DNA of 64,000 nucleotides. Source: JACMLX01 sp040384325. Its GTDB lineage: Bacteria; Gemmatimonadota; Gemmatimonadetes; Gemmatimonadales; Gemmatimonadaceae. The position numbers and the translations under genes were made by a program. This document shows positions 26,777 through 35,648 of the stretch, one piece after another. The notes beneath the pieces were generated by a model. It saw only the letters and a program-made list of their open reading frames with translations, made no database searches and was not told the origin of the DNA. How positions within the stretch are numbered: the first letter of the stretch is position 1; each line of letters starts with the position of its first letter. The stretch spans positions 1,178,001 through 1,242,000 of the forward strand of contig JAZKJL010000005.1 of NCBI GenBank assembly GCA_040384325.1, read 5' to 3'.

Positions 26777-26925
26777 GACGACGCAGGCGCAGGGTGACCG
26801 CTCCCGGGCCAGCACGGCACCGAGGATGCATTGGACGTTCCACATCCAAGAAAATCATCGGTCATCACGCCCGGGAGGGTGCCCCGGCGATACATCGCCC
26901 AGTGCCGGGGCCGCCTGCGCGTGGG

Positions 26926-27732
26926 TCACACCTGCGAGTACGACGTCGGCTCGAGGAAGCGGCTGGTGATCTTCGAGACCGTGTCGGCGTACTGCGGATC
27001 CGCCAGCAGGCGCTTCCACGTCGGGTGGTCGAGGAAGGCCTTCCAGTTCACGTCGTGCGTGGCACGGTCGGGGCTGCAGAGCATGTACGACAGGTGCGGC
27101 AGGTCGCGGCCCACCAGCGCCTGGCCGTAGAACACCGGCGAGAGGCCGATCTGCTGCATGACCTCGATCTCCCCGGCGTTGAACATCGCCACCTTCTTCA
27201 GCGCCTTGGCCTCCGAGTAGCTCTCATAGATGCGCAGTTCGAAGATGCGGTCGCGCTTCTCGCGCGTGAGCGCCGGCACGATGAGGCGCGGCTGTCCGGC
27301 GAAGGCGATGTGCAGCCAGGTGTCGATCCGGTCGAAGGCCGCGTCGGCCTTGCCCACCTTCAGGTACTCGGCGCCCGCCGCCACCACCGCGGCGTCGGTG
27401 TTGATGGCGTCGTTGATGCCACTCATCGCATCCAGCGAGCGATGCGGGATAAGCACCCAGACGGCGGGTCCATCCTTCGCCGCCGGTTCGGTGAAGACGC
27501 CGACGGTGGCGATCCCGCGCTTGTTGAGCGCCGGGATCAGCGCCTTCTCGAGGTACCCATCGAGCGGCGCCTGCGACGCGCCGGGTTTGAGCCGATAGGC
27601 GCGTAACTCGAGGTAGGTGCGCGCGTCGCGTGTGGCGGCGCCCGCCGCCAGCGATTCGGAGAGGGGCAGCGCGGCAGCGGCAGCGACGGCGGCCGACTTC
27701 AGGAACTCACGGCGATGGAGTGGCATCCGCAT
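26926..27732 (-). CDS. NIPSNAP-family protein with Tat-like leader
   Basis: 268 residues from ATG 27732; ATG 27726 is an alternative. The leader PLHRREFLKSAAVAAAAAL is Tat-like. Two NIPSNAP-type ferredoxin-fold repeats follow: residues ~50-150 (YLELRAYRLKPGASQAPLDG) and ~165-265 (RIFELRIYESYSEAKALKKV, YGQALVGRDLPHLSYMLCSP). NIPSNAP proteins have no settled enzymatic role. It is transcribed divergently from the P1 peptidase, with 76 bp between, so the two may share a promoter region. Confidence 0.88.
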   Translation of the reverse strand: MRMPLHRREFLKSAAVAAAAALPLSESLAAGAATRDARTYLELRAYRLKPGASQAPLDGYLEKALIPALNKRGIATVGVFTEPAAKDGPAVWVLIPHRSLDAMSGINDAINTDAAVVAAGAEYLKVGKADAAFDRIDTWLHIAFAGQPRLIVPALTREKRDRIFELRIYESYSEAKALKKVAMFNAGEIEVMQQIGLSPVFYGQALVGRDLPHLSYMLCSPDRATHDVNWKAFLDHPTWKRLLADPQYADTVSKITSRFLEPTSYSQV

Positions 27733-27808
27733 ACGGTAGCGCCTGCACGGCGTGGACGACAGCTTCAGCCGCAGTGGTTCCCTGCTCACGTCGATGTCCG
27801 GAGATCAC

Positions 27809-29044
27809 ATGTCGCGCGCTGATCACCGCGCCCGTGCTGCCGTTGCAGCCGTGAGCGCCTGCCTGCTCGCCACCGCGCTGTCGGCGCAGGCGAAGCCACG
27901 TGAACACGACCTCAAGCTCCCCATCGGCGGCACACCGGGACCGCTGAATGCGATCACCGATGTCGCTGGCGTGGAGGTGGGGCACACGACGCTGATCTCC
28001 GGCACCGGGCCGCTGGTGGTGGGGAAGGGACCGGTGCGTACCGGCGTCACCGTCGTCCATCCGCGTGGCCGCCAGGATCCCGACCCGGTGTTCGCGTCGT
28101 GGTTCACGCTCAACGGCAACGGCGAGATGACCGGCACCACCTGGATGCAGGAGAGCGGGTACCTCGAAGGTCCCGTCGCGATCACGAACACGCACAGTGT
28201 CGGCATCGTGCGCGATGCGATCATCCGCTGGGAAGTCGCGCGCAAGACGGTGCTGCAGCCATGGTGGCTGCCGGTGGTGGCCGAGACGTACGACGGCGGC
28301 CTGAACGACATCAACGGATTTCACGTCACCACCGCGCACACACTGGCGGCACTCGACAGCGCGCGCGGTGGCCCGGTGCGCGAAGGCGTCGTCGGCGGTG
28401 GCACCGGCATGGTGTGCCTCGGCTTCAAGGGCGGGATCGGCACTGCGTCACGCGTGCTGCCGGCGCAGGAAGGCGGCTACACCGTCGGTGTGCTGGTGCA
28501 ATGCAACTTCGGTTCGCGGCGTGACCTGCGGATCGCCGGTGCGCCAGTCGGCGAGGAGATCACCGACCTGATGCCCTGTTTCGCCAACCAGCTGCCACCA
28601 CCGGCCCGGACACGCGGCGCGCTGCCCTGCAACGCGCCGAACGCGCCACGCGACGACTCGGCACCGGAACAAGGGTCCATCATCGTGATCGTGGCGACCG
28701 ACGCGCCACTGCTGCCGCACCAGTTGAAGCGCATCGCCACGCGCGTCTCGCTCGGCATCGGACGCCAGGGCGGCTTCGGGGGCAACGGCTCGGGCGACAT
28801 CTTCATCGCGTTCAGCACCGCCAACCCGCGCACCTGGTCGGCCGATTCGGCGGCAGCGGTGCGCATCCTGCCGAATGACGCACTGTCACCGCTGTTCAAG
28901 GCGACGGCGCAGGCGACCGAGGCGGCGATCACCAACGCGCTGCTGGCGGCGGAGACGACGACCGGCGCCAACGACCTGCGGGTGTACGCGCTGCCGGTGG
29001 ATCGCCTGTTGTCGGCGCTGCGCAAGTACGGCCGCGTGCCGTGA
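27809..29044 (+). CDS. P1-family aminopeptidase (DmpA-like N-terminal nucleophile hydrolase)
   Basis: 411 residues from ATG 27809, chosen because GGAG lies 5-6 bases upstream. A signal peptide (VSACLLATALSAQA) is present. DmpA-type enzymes cleave themselves before a Ser and release N-terminal residues, including D-amino acids or beta-amino acids. Family blocks are LPIGGTPGPLNAITDVAGVE, GVVGGGTGMVCLGFKGGIG and GVLVQCNFGSRRDLRIAG. The self-cleavage site is visible as QG/SIIVIVATDAPLLPHQ, with Ser290 as nucleophile. It converges with an N-acyl-D-amino-acid deacylase 18 bp away, which suggests a D-amino-acid scavenging theme. Confidence 0.92.
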   Translation: MSRADHRARAAVAAVSACLLATALSAQAKPREHDLKLPIGGTPGPLNAITDVAGVEVGHTTLISGTGPLVVGKGPVRTGVTVVHPRGRQDPDPVFASWFTLNGNGEMTGTTWMQESGYLEGPVAITNTHSVGIVRDAIIRWEVARKTVLQPWWLPVVAETYDGGLNDINGFHVTTAHTLAALDSARGGPVREGVVGGGTGMVCLGFKGGIGTASRVLPAQEGGYTVGVLVQCNFGSRRDLRIAGAPVGEEITDLMPCFANQLPPPARTRGALPCNAPNAPRDDSAPEQGSIIVIVATDAPLLPHQLKRIATRVSLGIGRQGGFGGNGSGDIFIAFSTANPRTWSADSAAAVRILPNDALSPLFKATAQATEAAITNALLAAETTTGANDLRVYALPVDRLLSALRKYGRVP

Positions 29045-29062
29045 CCCGTCAGCGCCTGCTCC

Positions 29063-30811
29063 TCACCTGACCGCGGCTCCGCGACGCTGCCCATCCCACG
29101 CCGGCCCGTACACCGCCCGTCCCGGCTTGGCGCCGGTGTGCTTGCCGTCCTTCCACACCGCCACCCCGTTCACGAACACCTCACGCATGCCGGTGGAGAG
29201 CTGGTGCGGCTGCGTGAAGGTGGCGTTGTCGATCACCGAGGCAGGATCGAAGATCACGATGTCGGCGAAGCTGCCTTCCTTGAGCAGGCCGCGATCGCGC
29301 AGCCCGAGGATCTGCGCGGTGGACCAGGTCATCTTGCGCACCGCATCCTCCAGCGTCAGCACACGATCGGTGCGCACGTACTTGCCGAGGATGCGTGCGA
29401 AGGTGCCGTAGCTGCGCGGGTGCAGTAGTGACGTGGTGGTGTCGGGATCGGCGCCACCGGCATCGCTGCCGACCACCACCCACGGGCGCGCCAGCATCGC
29501 CGCCACATTGGGCTCCGACATGCCGAACGTGACCTTGCCGAGGATGTTCTTCTCGCCGATGGTGAGCGCGATGATGGCGTCCACCCAGTCCATCTTCAGG
29601 CTGGCCGCGATCTCATTCAGGCGCTTGCCCTCGTACTGCTTCCATTCCGGTCGCTTGAATCCTGCGATCTGGTACGCATCCGGAGAGTTGGCCTGGCAGT
29701 ACGTCTCGGCGCCAGGTGACACGTCGGCCATCTCCTTGCGGATGCGCGCCTGCAACGACGCATCCTGCAGCCGCTCGAGCAGCTTGCCATCAGCTGCCAC
29801 CCAGCCCGGGATGCAGGCCGAGAGGTTGTTGCCCGAGGCGGGATACGGATACATCGTCGCCTTCACGTCCTGGCCGGCCGCGCGCGCCGAGTCGAGCTTG
29901 GCGATGGCCGGCGTGGCGAGAGGCCAGTTGCGCTGGCCGCTGGCCTTGAAGTGGTAGATGACCACCGGCACGCCGCCCTCCTTGCCGATGCGCAGGGCCT
30001 CGTCCATCGCGCCCAGCAGTGCACCTTCCTCGCTGCGCATGTGCGTGATGTAGTTGCCGTGCAGTGGCGCCATTGCCTTCGCCATCTCGATCAGTTCCTC
30101 GGTGCCGGCGTAGCTGCCCGGCGGGTAGATCAGCGCGCTGGAGATGCCGAAGGCGCCGTCGGTCATCGCGTTTCGCACCACGGCGCGCATGGTGTCGAGT
30201 TGCGCCGGCGACGGTGTGCCTTCCTTGCGTCCCATCGTGTAGCCGCGCACGGTGGTGGCGCCGAGATAGCTGCCGGCGTTCACCGAGATGCCGTGTGATT
30301 CCATCGCCGCCAGCCACTGTCCGAAGCCGTGCGTGCCGCGGTAGGTGACCACGCGGCGCAGCATCAGCGAGTCCTCGGGATCGTTGCCGGCGAACAGCGA
30401 GTCGACGTCGCCGTTGGAGGGAGCCGGTGTGGTGGCTTCGCCCAGGATCTCGGTGGTCACGCCCTGCGACACCTTGCCGATCACGCGCCCGTCGGCGTAC
30501 AGGAGCGAACCCCACGAGTGCGACTGGATGTCGATGAACCCTGGCGAGACCACCAGGCCGCCCGCGTCCACCACCCGCGTCGCGCCGGCCTTCGCCAATG
30601 CGCCCCTGCCGGCGATGGTGACGATGCGATCGCCGCGCACACCGATGTCACCGTAGTAGAACGGGTTGCCGGTGCCATCCACGATGCGGCCGTTGGTGAT
30701 GACGAGGTCGTAGCCGGTGGTGGCCGGTGCGATGGGCTTGCACCCCGTGGCCACCAAGGCGGCGACGACCAGCGGAAGCAGGCGGACGGACCGGGGCGTG
30801 CGTGACGGCAT
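29063..30811 (-). CDS. N-acyl-D-amino-acid deacylase / D-aminoacylase-family amidohydrolase, lipoprotein
   Basis: 582 residues from ATG 30811. The leader LLPLVVAALVATGCKP has a lipobox. The amidohydrolase barrel begins YDLVITNGRIVDGTGNPFYY and the first metal site reads VVSPGFIDIQSHSWG. Later blocks are HMRSEEGALLGAMDEAL, VPVVIYHFKASGQRNW, VVGSDAGG and HPRSYGTFARILGKYV. The enzyme class removes acyl groups from N-acyl-D-amino acids with zinc. The usual HxH is QSH here, as in many secreted relatives. It ends 18 bp from the convergent P1 peptidase. Confidence 0.9.
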   Translation of the reverse strand: MPSRTPRSVRLLPLVVAALVATGCKPIAPATTGYDLVITNGRIVDGTGNPFYYGDIGVRGDRIVTIAGRGALAKAGATRVVDAGGLVVSPGFIDIQSHSWGSLLYADGRVIGKVSQGVTTEILGEATTPAPSNGDVDSLFAGNDPEDSLMLRRVVTYRGTHGFGQWLAAMESHGISVNAGSYLGATTVRGYTMGRKEGTPSPAQLDTMRAVVRNAMTDGAFGISSALIYPPGSYAGTEELIEMAKAMAPLHGNYITHMRSEEGALLGAMDEALRIGKEGGVPVVIYHFKASGQRNWPLATPAIAKLDSARAAGQDVKATMYPYPASGNNLSACIPGWVAADGKLLERLQDASLQARIRKEMADVSPGAETYCQANSPDAYQIAGFKRPEWKQYEGKRLNEIAASLKMDWVDAIIALTIGEKNILGKVTFGMSEPNVAAMLARPWVVVGSDAGGADPDTTTSLLHPRSYGTFARILGKYVRTDRVLTLEDAVRKMTWSTAQILGLRDRGLLKEGSFADIVIFDPASVIDNATFTQPHQLSTGMREVFVNGVAVWKDGKHTGAKPGRAVYGPAWDGQRRGAAVR

Positions 30812-30989
30812 GGAGGCACCGGGTGGGAGCGGTGTGATGGGAGGCGTGGCCACTGCACGGTAGCCCGGCGCGCCGCCGACGGGTAGCAGCCGCGATCCCG
30901 GCACGCGACGGCTCGCTATTCTCCAGATCCGTTCGGCCTGCCGCGCGCGTATCGTCAGGTGCCGGCCGACCATCGACCCCGAGTTGCCC

Positions 30990-31199
30990 ATGACCCCCGA
31001 CTACAAGAACAAGTCGCAGACCGCCTTCGCGATCGCGTTCATCTGTCTCTGCTTCGTGGCCGAGACGCTGAATTTCGCGCGCGGCAATCCACGCCCCGGC
31101 ACGATCGTGGTGCTCTCGATCCTGGCCGCGGTCGGGATCGGGTCGGTGGTGGTCGGCGTGGTCTGGCACCGACGGTACAAGGCACAGTCCACCAGCTGA
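30990..31199 (+). CDS. Small two-span membrane protein
   Basis: 69 residues from ATG 30990; a TTG two codons upstream is possible. Two hydrophobic segments are seen: QTAFAIAFICLCFVAETLNF and TIVVLSILAAVGIGSVVVGV. The C-terminus is basic (WHRRYKAQ). No family is recognised. It precedes the sugar ABC operon by 33 bp but is probably unrelated. Confidence 0.5.
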   Translation: MTPDYKNKSQTAFAIAFICLCFVAETLNFARGNPRPGTIVVLSILAAVGIGSVVVGVVWHRRYKAQSTS

Positions 31200-31232
31200 A
31201 TGGTGGCGCTGCGCGGGGTGTAATTTCCGGCG

Positions 31233-32738
31233 ATGTCCACCGCCCCTTCCACCCCTCCGACGGCGGCCCTCAGCATGCAGGGCATCCGCAAGGCGTTCCC
31301 GGGTGTGGTGGCGCTGGACGGTGTGGACCTCGAGGTGCGCCGCGGCGAGGTGCACGTGCTGCTGGGCGAGAACGGGGCGGGCAAGTCCACGCTGATGAAG
31401 ATCCTCAGTGGTGGGGAGCGTCGCGACGCGGGCGTGATCACGATCGACGACGTGACGATGGCGCTGGCCACGCCGCGGGCGGCGCGTGATGCCGGCGTGG
31501 CGATCATCCACCAGGAGCTGGCCCTGGTGCCGCAGATGACGGTGGCGGAGAACATCTTTCTCGGCCGCGCGCCGGCGCGACATGGTTTCGTGGATCACGC
31601 GCGCATGGCGTCTGAGTCGGCGGCGCTGCTGGCGCGTATTGGCGCCGACGTCGATCCGCAGGCGCTGGTCGGCACGCTCAGCATCGCGCAGCAGCAGCTG
31701 GTGGAGATCGCGCGGGCGTTGTCGCTGGAGGCGCGCATCCTGATCATGGACGAGCCGACGTCGGCGCTGACGGAACGGGAGACGGAGCGGCTGTTCGGCG
31801 TGATCCGTGGACTCACCGCGCGCGGCACGGCGGTGATCTACATCTCGCACCGGCTGGACGAGATCTTCGCGATCGGTGACCGCATCACGGTGCTGCGCGA
31901 TGGCCGCCACGTCGCGACGCAGGTGGTGCGGACGGCGGACCGTCGGCAGCTGGTGCGACTGATGGCGGATCGCGAGGTGCAGGATCGTGTGCCCGGGCGG
32001 CTGCGCGACGCCGGTGCAGCGCGGCTGCAGGTGGAAGGACTGTCACGCCACGGCGCACTGCATGACGTGTCGTTCCGCGTGCACGCCGGTGAAATCGTGG
32101 GCTTCGCGGGACTGCTTGGCGCCGGCCGCACGGAGATGGCTCGCGCGATCTTCGGGCTGGATGCGATCGATGGCGGCACCATCCGCGTGGATGGGCGCCT
32201 GATCACCATCGCCACGCCACGCCAGGCGATCGCGGCCGGCATCGGCTTCGTGACCGAGGACCGCAAGCGCGAGGGGCTGGTGCTGGAGCGCTCGGTGCGT
32301 GACAACATCGCGCTGCCGATCCTGCAGCTGCTCTCGCGGCTCGGTCTCGTGCGCCGGGTGGCGGAGCACGATGCCGCCACGGATGCCGTGCGCGACCTGC
32401 GCATCCGCACGCCGTCGGTGCAGCAGTTGGCACGCAACCTGAGTGGCGGCAACCAGCAGAAGGTGGTGCTGGCGAAATGGCTCGCGACCGGCGCCCGCAT
32501 TCTCTTCCTCGACGAACCGACGCGCGGTGTGGACGTCGGGGCCAAGCAGGAGATTCACCAGCTGATCGAGGCGCTGGCGGCGAGCGGCGTGGCGATCGTG
32601 CTGATGTCGTCCGAGCTGCCGGAAGTACTGGCACTCGCCGATCGTGTGCTGGTGATGCGCGAGGGACGGATCGCCGGTGAGTTCGTGCGCGACGATGCCA
32701 CCGCAGAGCGGGTGATGGCCTGCGCGGTGGGCCTGTGA
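31233..32738 (+). CDS. rbsA: Sugar ABC transporter, duplicated ATP-binding subunit
   Basis: 501 residues with two ABC cassettes, the RbsA/MglA layout. Cassette 1 has Walker A GENGAGKST, signature LSIAQQQLVEIARAL and Walker B ILIMDEPTS. Cassette 2 has a degenerate Walker A (GLLGAGRTE), an intact LSGGNQQKVVLAKWL signature and ILFLDEPTRGVDVG. This asymmetry is normal for the family. It powers uptake through the permease encoded 8 bp downstream. The gene symbol indicates family only; the sugar is unknown. No ribokinase is adjacent. Confidence 0.95.
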   Translation: MSTAPSTPPTAALSMQGIRKAFPGVVALDGVDLEVRRGEVHVLLGENGAGKSTLMKILSGGERRDAGVITIDDVTMALATPRAARDAGVAIIHQELALVPQMTVAENIFLGRAPARHGFVDHARMASESAALLARIGADVDPQALVGTLSIAQQQLVEIARALSLEARILIMDEPTSALTERETERLFGVIRGLTARGTAVIYISHRLDEIFAIGDRITVLRDGRHVATQVVRTADRRQLVRLMADREVQDRVPGRLRDAGAARLQVEGLSRHGALHDVSFRVHAGEIVGFAGLLGAGRTEMARAIFGLDAIDGGTIRVDGRLITIATPRQAIAAGIGFVTEDRKREGLVLERSVRDNIALPILQLLSRLGLVRRVAEHDAATDAVRDLRIRTPSVQQLARNLSGGNQQKVVLAKWLATGARILFLDEPTRGVDVGAKQEIHQLIEALAASGVAIVLMSSELPEVLALADRVLVMREGRIAGEFVRDDATAERVMACAVGL

Positions 32739-32745
32739 TGACGCG

Positions 32746-33708
32746 ATGACGCGTGCCACGCTGAAGCGCATCCTCTCCGGCCGCGAGGCCGGCACGGCCC
32801 TCGGCTTGCTGGTGCTTTGCCTGTCGCTGTGGATCGCCACGCCGTACTTCGCCACCACCGCCAACCTCGCCAACGTGGCCGAGCAGAGCGCGGTGGTCGG
32901 CGTGATCGCGATCGGGATGACGTTCGTGATCCTGACCGGCGGCATCGACCTGTCGGTGGGATCGCTGGTGGCGCTGGCTGGCGTGGTGATCGGCGGCGCA
33001 CTGCAGCGTGGCTGGCCGGTGACGGTCGCGGTGACACTCGGCCTGCTCGCCGGCGCGGCGGCGGGGATGCTGAACGGGCTCATGATCACACTCGGCAAGC
33101 TGCCGCCGTTCATCGCCACGCTGGGCATGATGAGCGTGGCGCGTGGTGGCGCGCTGATGCTGTCGGATGGACGCCCGATTTCCGGCTTCCCGAATTCGCT
33201 GCGCGTCGTGGCCACGGGCGACGTGCTCGGCGTACCGGCGCCGGTAATGCTGATGCTGGCGCTGTATGCGGTGGCGTACGTGGTGCTGACGCGCACGGTG
33301 GCGGGACGCTACGTGTACGCCATCGGCGGCAATGAGGAAGCCACCAAGCTGGCGGGTGTGCAGGTCCGCCTGCACAAGACGGTGGTGTATGCCATCAGCG
33401 GTCTCTCGGCGGCGGTCTGCGCAATGCTGCTGGTGGCGCGGCTCGACTCGGCGCAGCCCATCGCCGGCATGGGATACGAGCTCGACGCGATCGCAGCGGT
33501 GGTGATCGGCGGCACCAGCCTGCTGGGTGGCACCGGCTCGGTGATCGGCACGCTGATCGGTGCGCTGATCATGAGCGTGCTGCGCAATGGGCTGAACCTG
33601 CTCGGCGTCTCGTCGTATCTTCAGCAGGTCGCCATCGGCGCCGTGATCATCGTCGCGGTGCTGATCGACATGGCGCTCCGCCGTCGCGTCCAACGTCCCT
33701 CCCGCTGA
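32746..33708 (+). CDS. rbsC: Sugar ABC transporter permease
   Basis: 320 residues, about ten hydrophobic segments. RbsC/BPD-2 landmarks: VVGVIAIGMTFVILTGGIDL followed by SVGSLVALAGVV, LPPFIATLGMMSVARGGALM, GRYVYAIGGNEEATKLAGV and AAVVIGGTSLLGGTGSVIG. It forms the membrane channel with the upstream ATPase. The start is 8 bp after the ATPase stop and its own stop is 6 bp before the binding-protein start, so the three genes form a compact operon. Confidence 0.95.
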   Translation: MTRATLKRILSGREAGTALGLLVLCLSLWIATPYFATTANLANVAEQSAVVGVIAIGMTFVILTGGIDLSVGSLVALAGVVIGGALQRGWPVTVAVTLGLLAGAAAGMLNGLMITLGKLPPFIATLGMMSVARGGALMLSDGRPISGFPNSLRVVATGDVLGVPAPVMLMLALYAVAYVVLTRTVAGRYVYAIGGNEEATKLAGVQVRLHKTVVYAISGLSAAVCAMLLVARLDSAQPIAGMGYELDAIAAVVIGGTSLLGGTGSVIGTLIGALIMSVLRNGLNLLGVSSYLQQVAIGAVIIVAVLIDMALRRRVQRPSR

Positions 33709-33713
33709 GCCAC

Positions 33714-34649
33714 ATGCCATTCGTGTCGACCCTGCGCCGCGTGCTGCCGATGCTGGCGGTGTCACTGCTGGTGACGGCCTGCAACCGCGGCGGCGAGGCC
33801 ACCGCCAGGCCGGTGGTGGCGCTGGTTGTGAAGACGCTCAACAACCAGTTCTTCATCGACATGGAGGCGGGGGCGAAGGCGGCGGCCGACAGCCTCGGCA
33901 TCGAGCTGGTGGTGCAGGCGCCGGAGCGCGAGATCGACGTCGAGCGGCAGATGCAGATCGTGGAAAACCTGATCCAGCGACAGGTGCGCGTGATCCTGCT
34001 GGTGCCGAACGGGTCGAAGGAGATCGTGCCGGCGGTGGCGAAGGCGAATGCGGCGAAGATCCCAGTGGTGGCGGTGGACACGCGCGTGGACGCTGCGACG
34101 CTTTCCGCGGCTGGAGCGACGGTGGCCAGCTTCATCGGGTCCGACAACGAGGATGGCGGGCGGATGGCGGGCACCTTCCTGGTGGAGGCTCTGCAGGGCC
34201 GTGCAACCGTGGCGGTGCTGGAAGGGGTGCCCGGTCACGAGACCGCCGATGCGCGGCTGCGCGGGTTCCGCGCCGCGCTGGCCGGCAGCAGCGGCATGCG
34301 CATCGTGGCGTCGCAGCCGGCCAACATGGAGCGCGACCAGGCCTTCAACGTGACGCAGAACATCCTGCAGGCACATCCCGACATCACCGCACTGTTCGCC
34401 TGCAACGACGTGATGGCACTCGGTGCGCTGGAGGCGATCGCGGCGGCGGGCAAGGCCGCGCAGGTGAGCGTGGTCGGCTTCGACGCGCAGGATGATGCCC
34501 GCAAGGCGATCACCGAGAAGCGCATGGCGGCCACGATCGCGCAGAACCCGCGCGAGATGGGTCGCCGCGCGGTGCTCACGGCAGCCCGCCTGATCAACGG
34601 CGAGACGGTGCCCGCCGAGCAGCCGGTGGCGATCAGCCTGATCAATTAG
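33714..34649 (+). CDS. rbsB: Sugar-binding lipoprotein of the ABC transporter
   Basis: 311 residues. Leader LAVSLLVTACNRGGE carries a lipobox, so the binding protein is membrane-tethered. It is a LacI/RbsB-type periplasmic-binding fold: VVALVVKTLNNQFFIDMEAG, LIQRQVRVILLVPNGSKEIV, FIGSDNEDGGRMAG, ITALFACNDVMALGAL and ATIAQNPREMGRRAV. These are ribose/galactose-type landmarks; the actual ligand cannot be read from sequence. Third gene of the rbsA-rbsC-rbsB operon. Confidence 0.94.
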   Translation: MPFVSTLRRVLPMLAVSLLVTACNRGGEATARPVVALVVKTLNNQFFIDMEAGAKAAADSLGIELVVQAPEREIDVERQMQIVENLIQRQVRVILLVPNGSKEIVPAVAKANAAKIPVVAVDTRVDAATLSAAGATVASFIGSDNEDGGRMAGTFLVEALQGRATVAVLEGVPGHETADARLRGFRAALAGSSGMRIVASQPANMERDQAFNVTQNILQAHPDITALFACNDVMALGALEAIAAAGKAAQVSVVGFDAQDDARKAITEKRMAATIAQNPREMGRRAVLTAARLINGETVPAEQPVAISLIN

Positions 34650-34691
34650 CCCTTCGTCGATCTCCGTTCACCCAGGCCGGACCGGAATGCC

Positions 34692-35597
34692 ATGCACCAG
34701 ATGATCCGCACCTCCCAGCCGATTCCGGACTTCCGCCTCTCGCCGATCGTGGCCGGTGCGTGGCGCATGGGCGACTGGCAGTGGTCGCCGCAGGAACGCC
34801 TGCGCTGGATCGAACAGTGCCTGGCGCTGGGGGTGACCACCTTCGATCACGCCGACATCTACGGTGAGTACACCGTGGAGCATTTGTTCGGCGAGGCGCT
34901 GGCGCTGTCACCGTCGCTGCGCTCACAGATGCAGCTGGTGAGCAAGTGCGGCATCTGCCTCACCACCGACAACCGGCCGGCGCACCGCATCAAGCACTAC
35001 GACACGTCGTTCGCGCACATCGTCGGCAGTGCCGAGAACTCGTTGCGGTCGCTGCAGGTGGATCATCTCGACCTGCTGTTGATCCACCGCCCGGATGCGC
35101 TGATGGACGCCGACGTTGTGGCGGAGGCGTTCACGCACCTGCAGCTGATGGGGAAGGTGCGGCACTTCGGTGTGTCGAACTTCACCACCGCACAGTTCGA
35201 CCTGCTGGCGAGTCGCTTTCCGCTCGTCACCAACCAGATCGAGCTGCACCCGCTGCATCTGGCACCGATCGCCGACGGCACGCTGGACCAGTGCCAGCAA
35301 CACCGCATCCAGCCGATGATCTGGTCACCGCTGGCCGGTGGTCGCCTGATGACCAGCGACGATGCGGTGGCCGTACGTGTGCGCGACGTTTTGACGCGCG
35401 TCGGTGAACGCCACGGCGCCAGCGTGGCCACGACGGCGTTCGCGTGGCTGCTGCGTCATCCCAGTCGCCCGATCCCGGTGGCCGGATCGCGGCGGATCGA
35501 GGCGATGCAGGAGGCGGTGGACGCGTTGTCGCTGCGTCTCGACGTGCAGGAGTGGACCGAGATCTGGAGTGCGGCGACCGGGCACGAAGTGCCCTGA
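34692..35597 (+). CDS. Aldo/keto reductase (YdhF-like)
   Basis: 301 residues. An NADPH-dependent TIM-barrel oxidoreductase. The catalytic tetrad is visible: Asp52 and Tyr57 (TFDHADIYGEY), Lys85 (LVSKCGI) and His132 (DLLLIHRPD). Other landmarks are GKVRHFGVSNFTTAQF and TNQIELHPLH. It follows the sugar-binding protein gene by 42 bp on the same strand, so it may be the last gene of the transporter operon and act on the imported sugar (inference). A convergent terminator follows. Confidence 0.92.
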   Translation: MHQMIRTSQPIPDFRLSPIVAGAWRMGDWQWSPQERLRWIEQCLALGVTTFDHADIYGEYTVEHLFGEALALSPSLRSQMQLVSKCGICLTTDNRPAHRIKHYDTSFAHIVGSAENSLRSLQVDHLDLLLIHRPDALMDADVVAEAFTHLQLMGKVRHFGVSNFTTAQFDLLASRFPLVTNQIELHPLHLAPIADGTLDQCQQHRIQPMIWSPLAGGRLMTSDDAVAVRVRDVLTRVGERHGASVATTAFAWLLRHPSRPIPVAGSRRIEAMQEAVDALSLRLDVQEWTEIWSAATGHEVP

Positions 35598-35604
35598 CCG
35601 GATG

Positions 35605-35633
35605 CAGCGCCGTCGTTCGGCCCGACGGCGCTG
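35605..35633. terminator. Bidirectional hairpin terminator
   Basis: Eleven-base perfect arms (CAGCGCCGTCG / CGACGGCGCTG) enclose a 7-base loop between the convergent aldo/keto reductase and polysaccharide deacetylase genes. Confidence 0.6.
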
Positions 35634-35648
35634 ATCACCGCACCATCG

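Noticed and set aside
31233..34649. Specific assignment as a ribose transporter
   Set aside because: The family is clear, but no ribokinase or regulator is adjacent and the ligand cannot be deduced.
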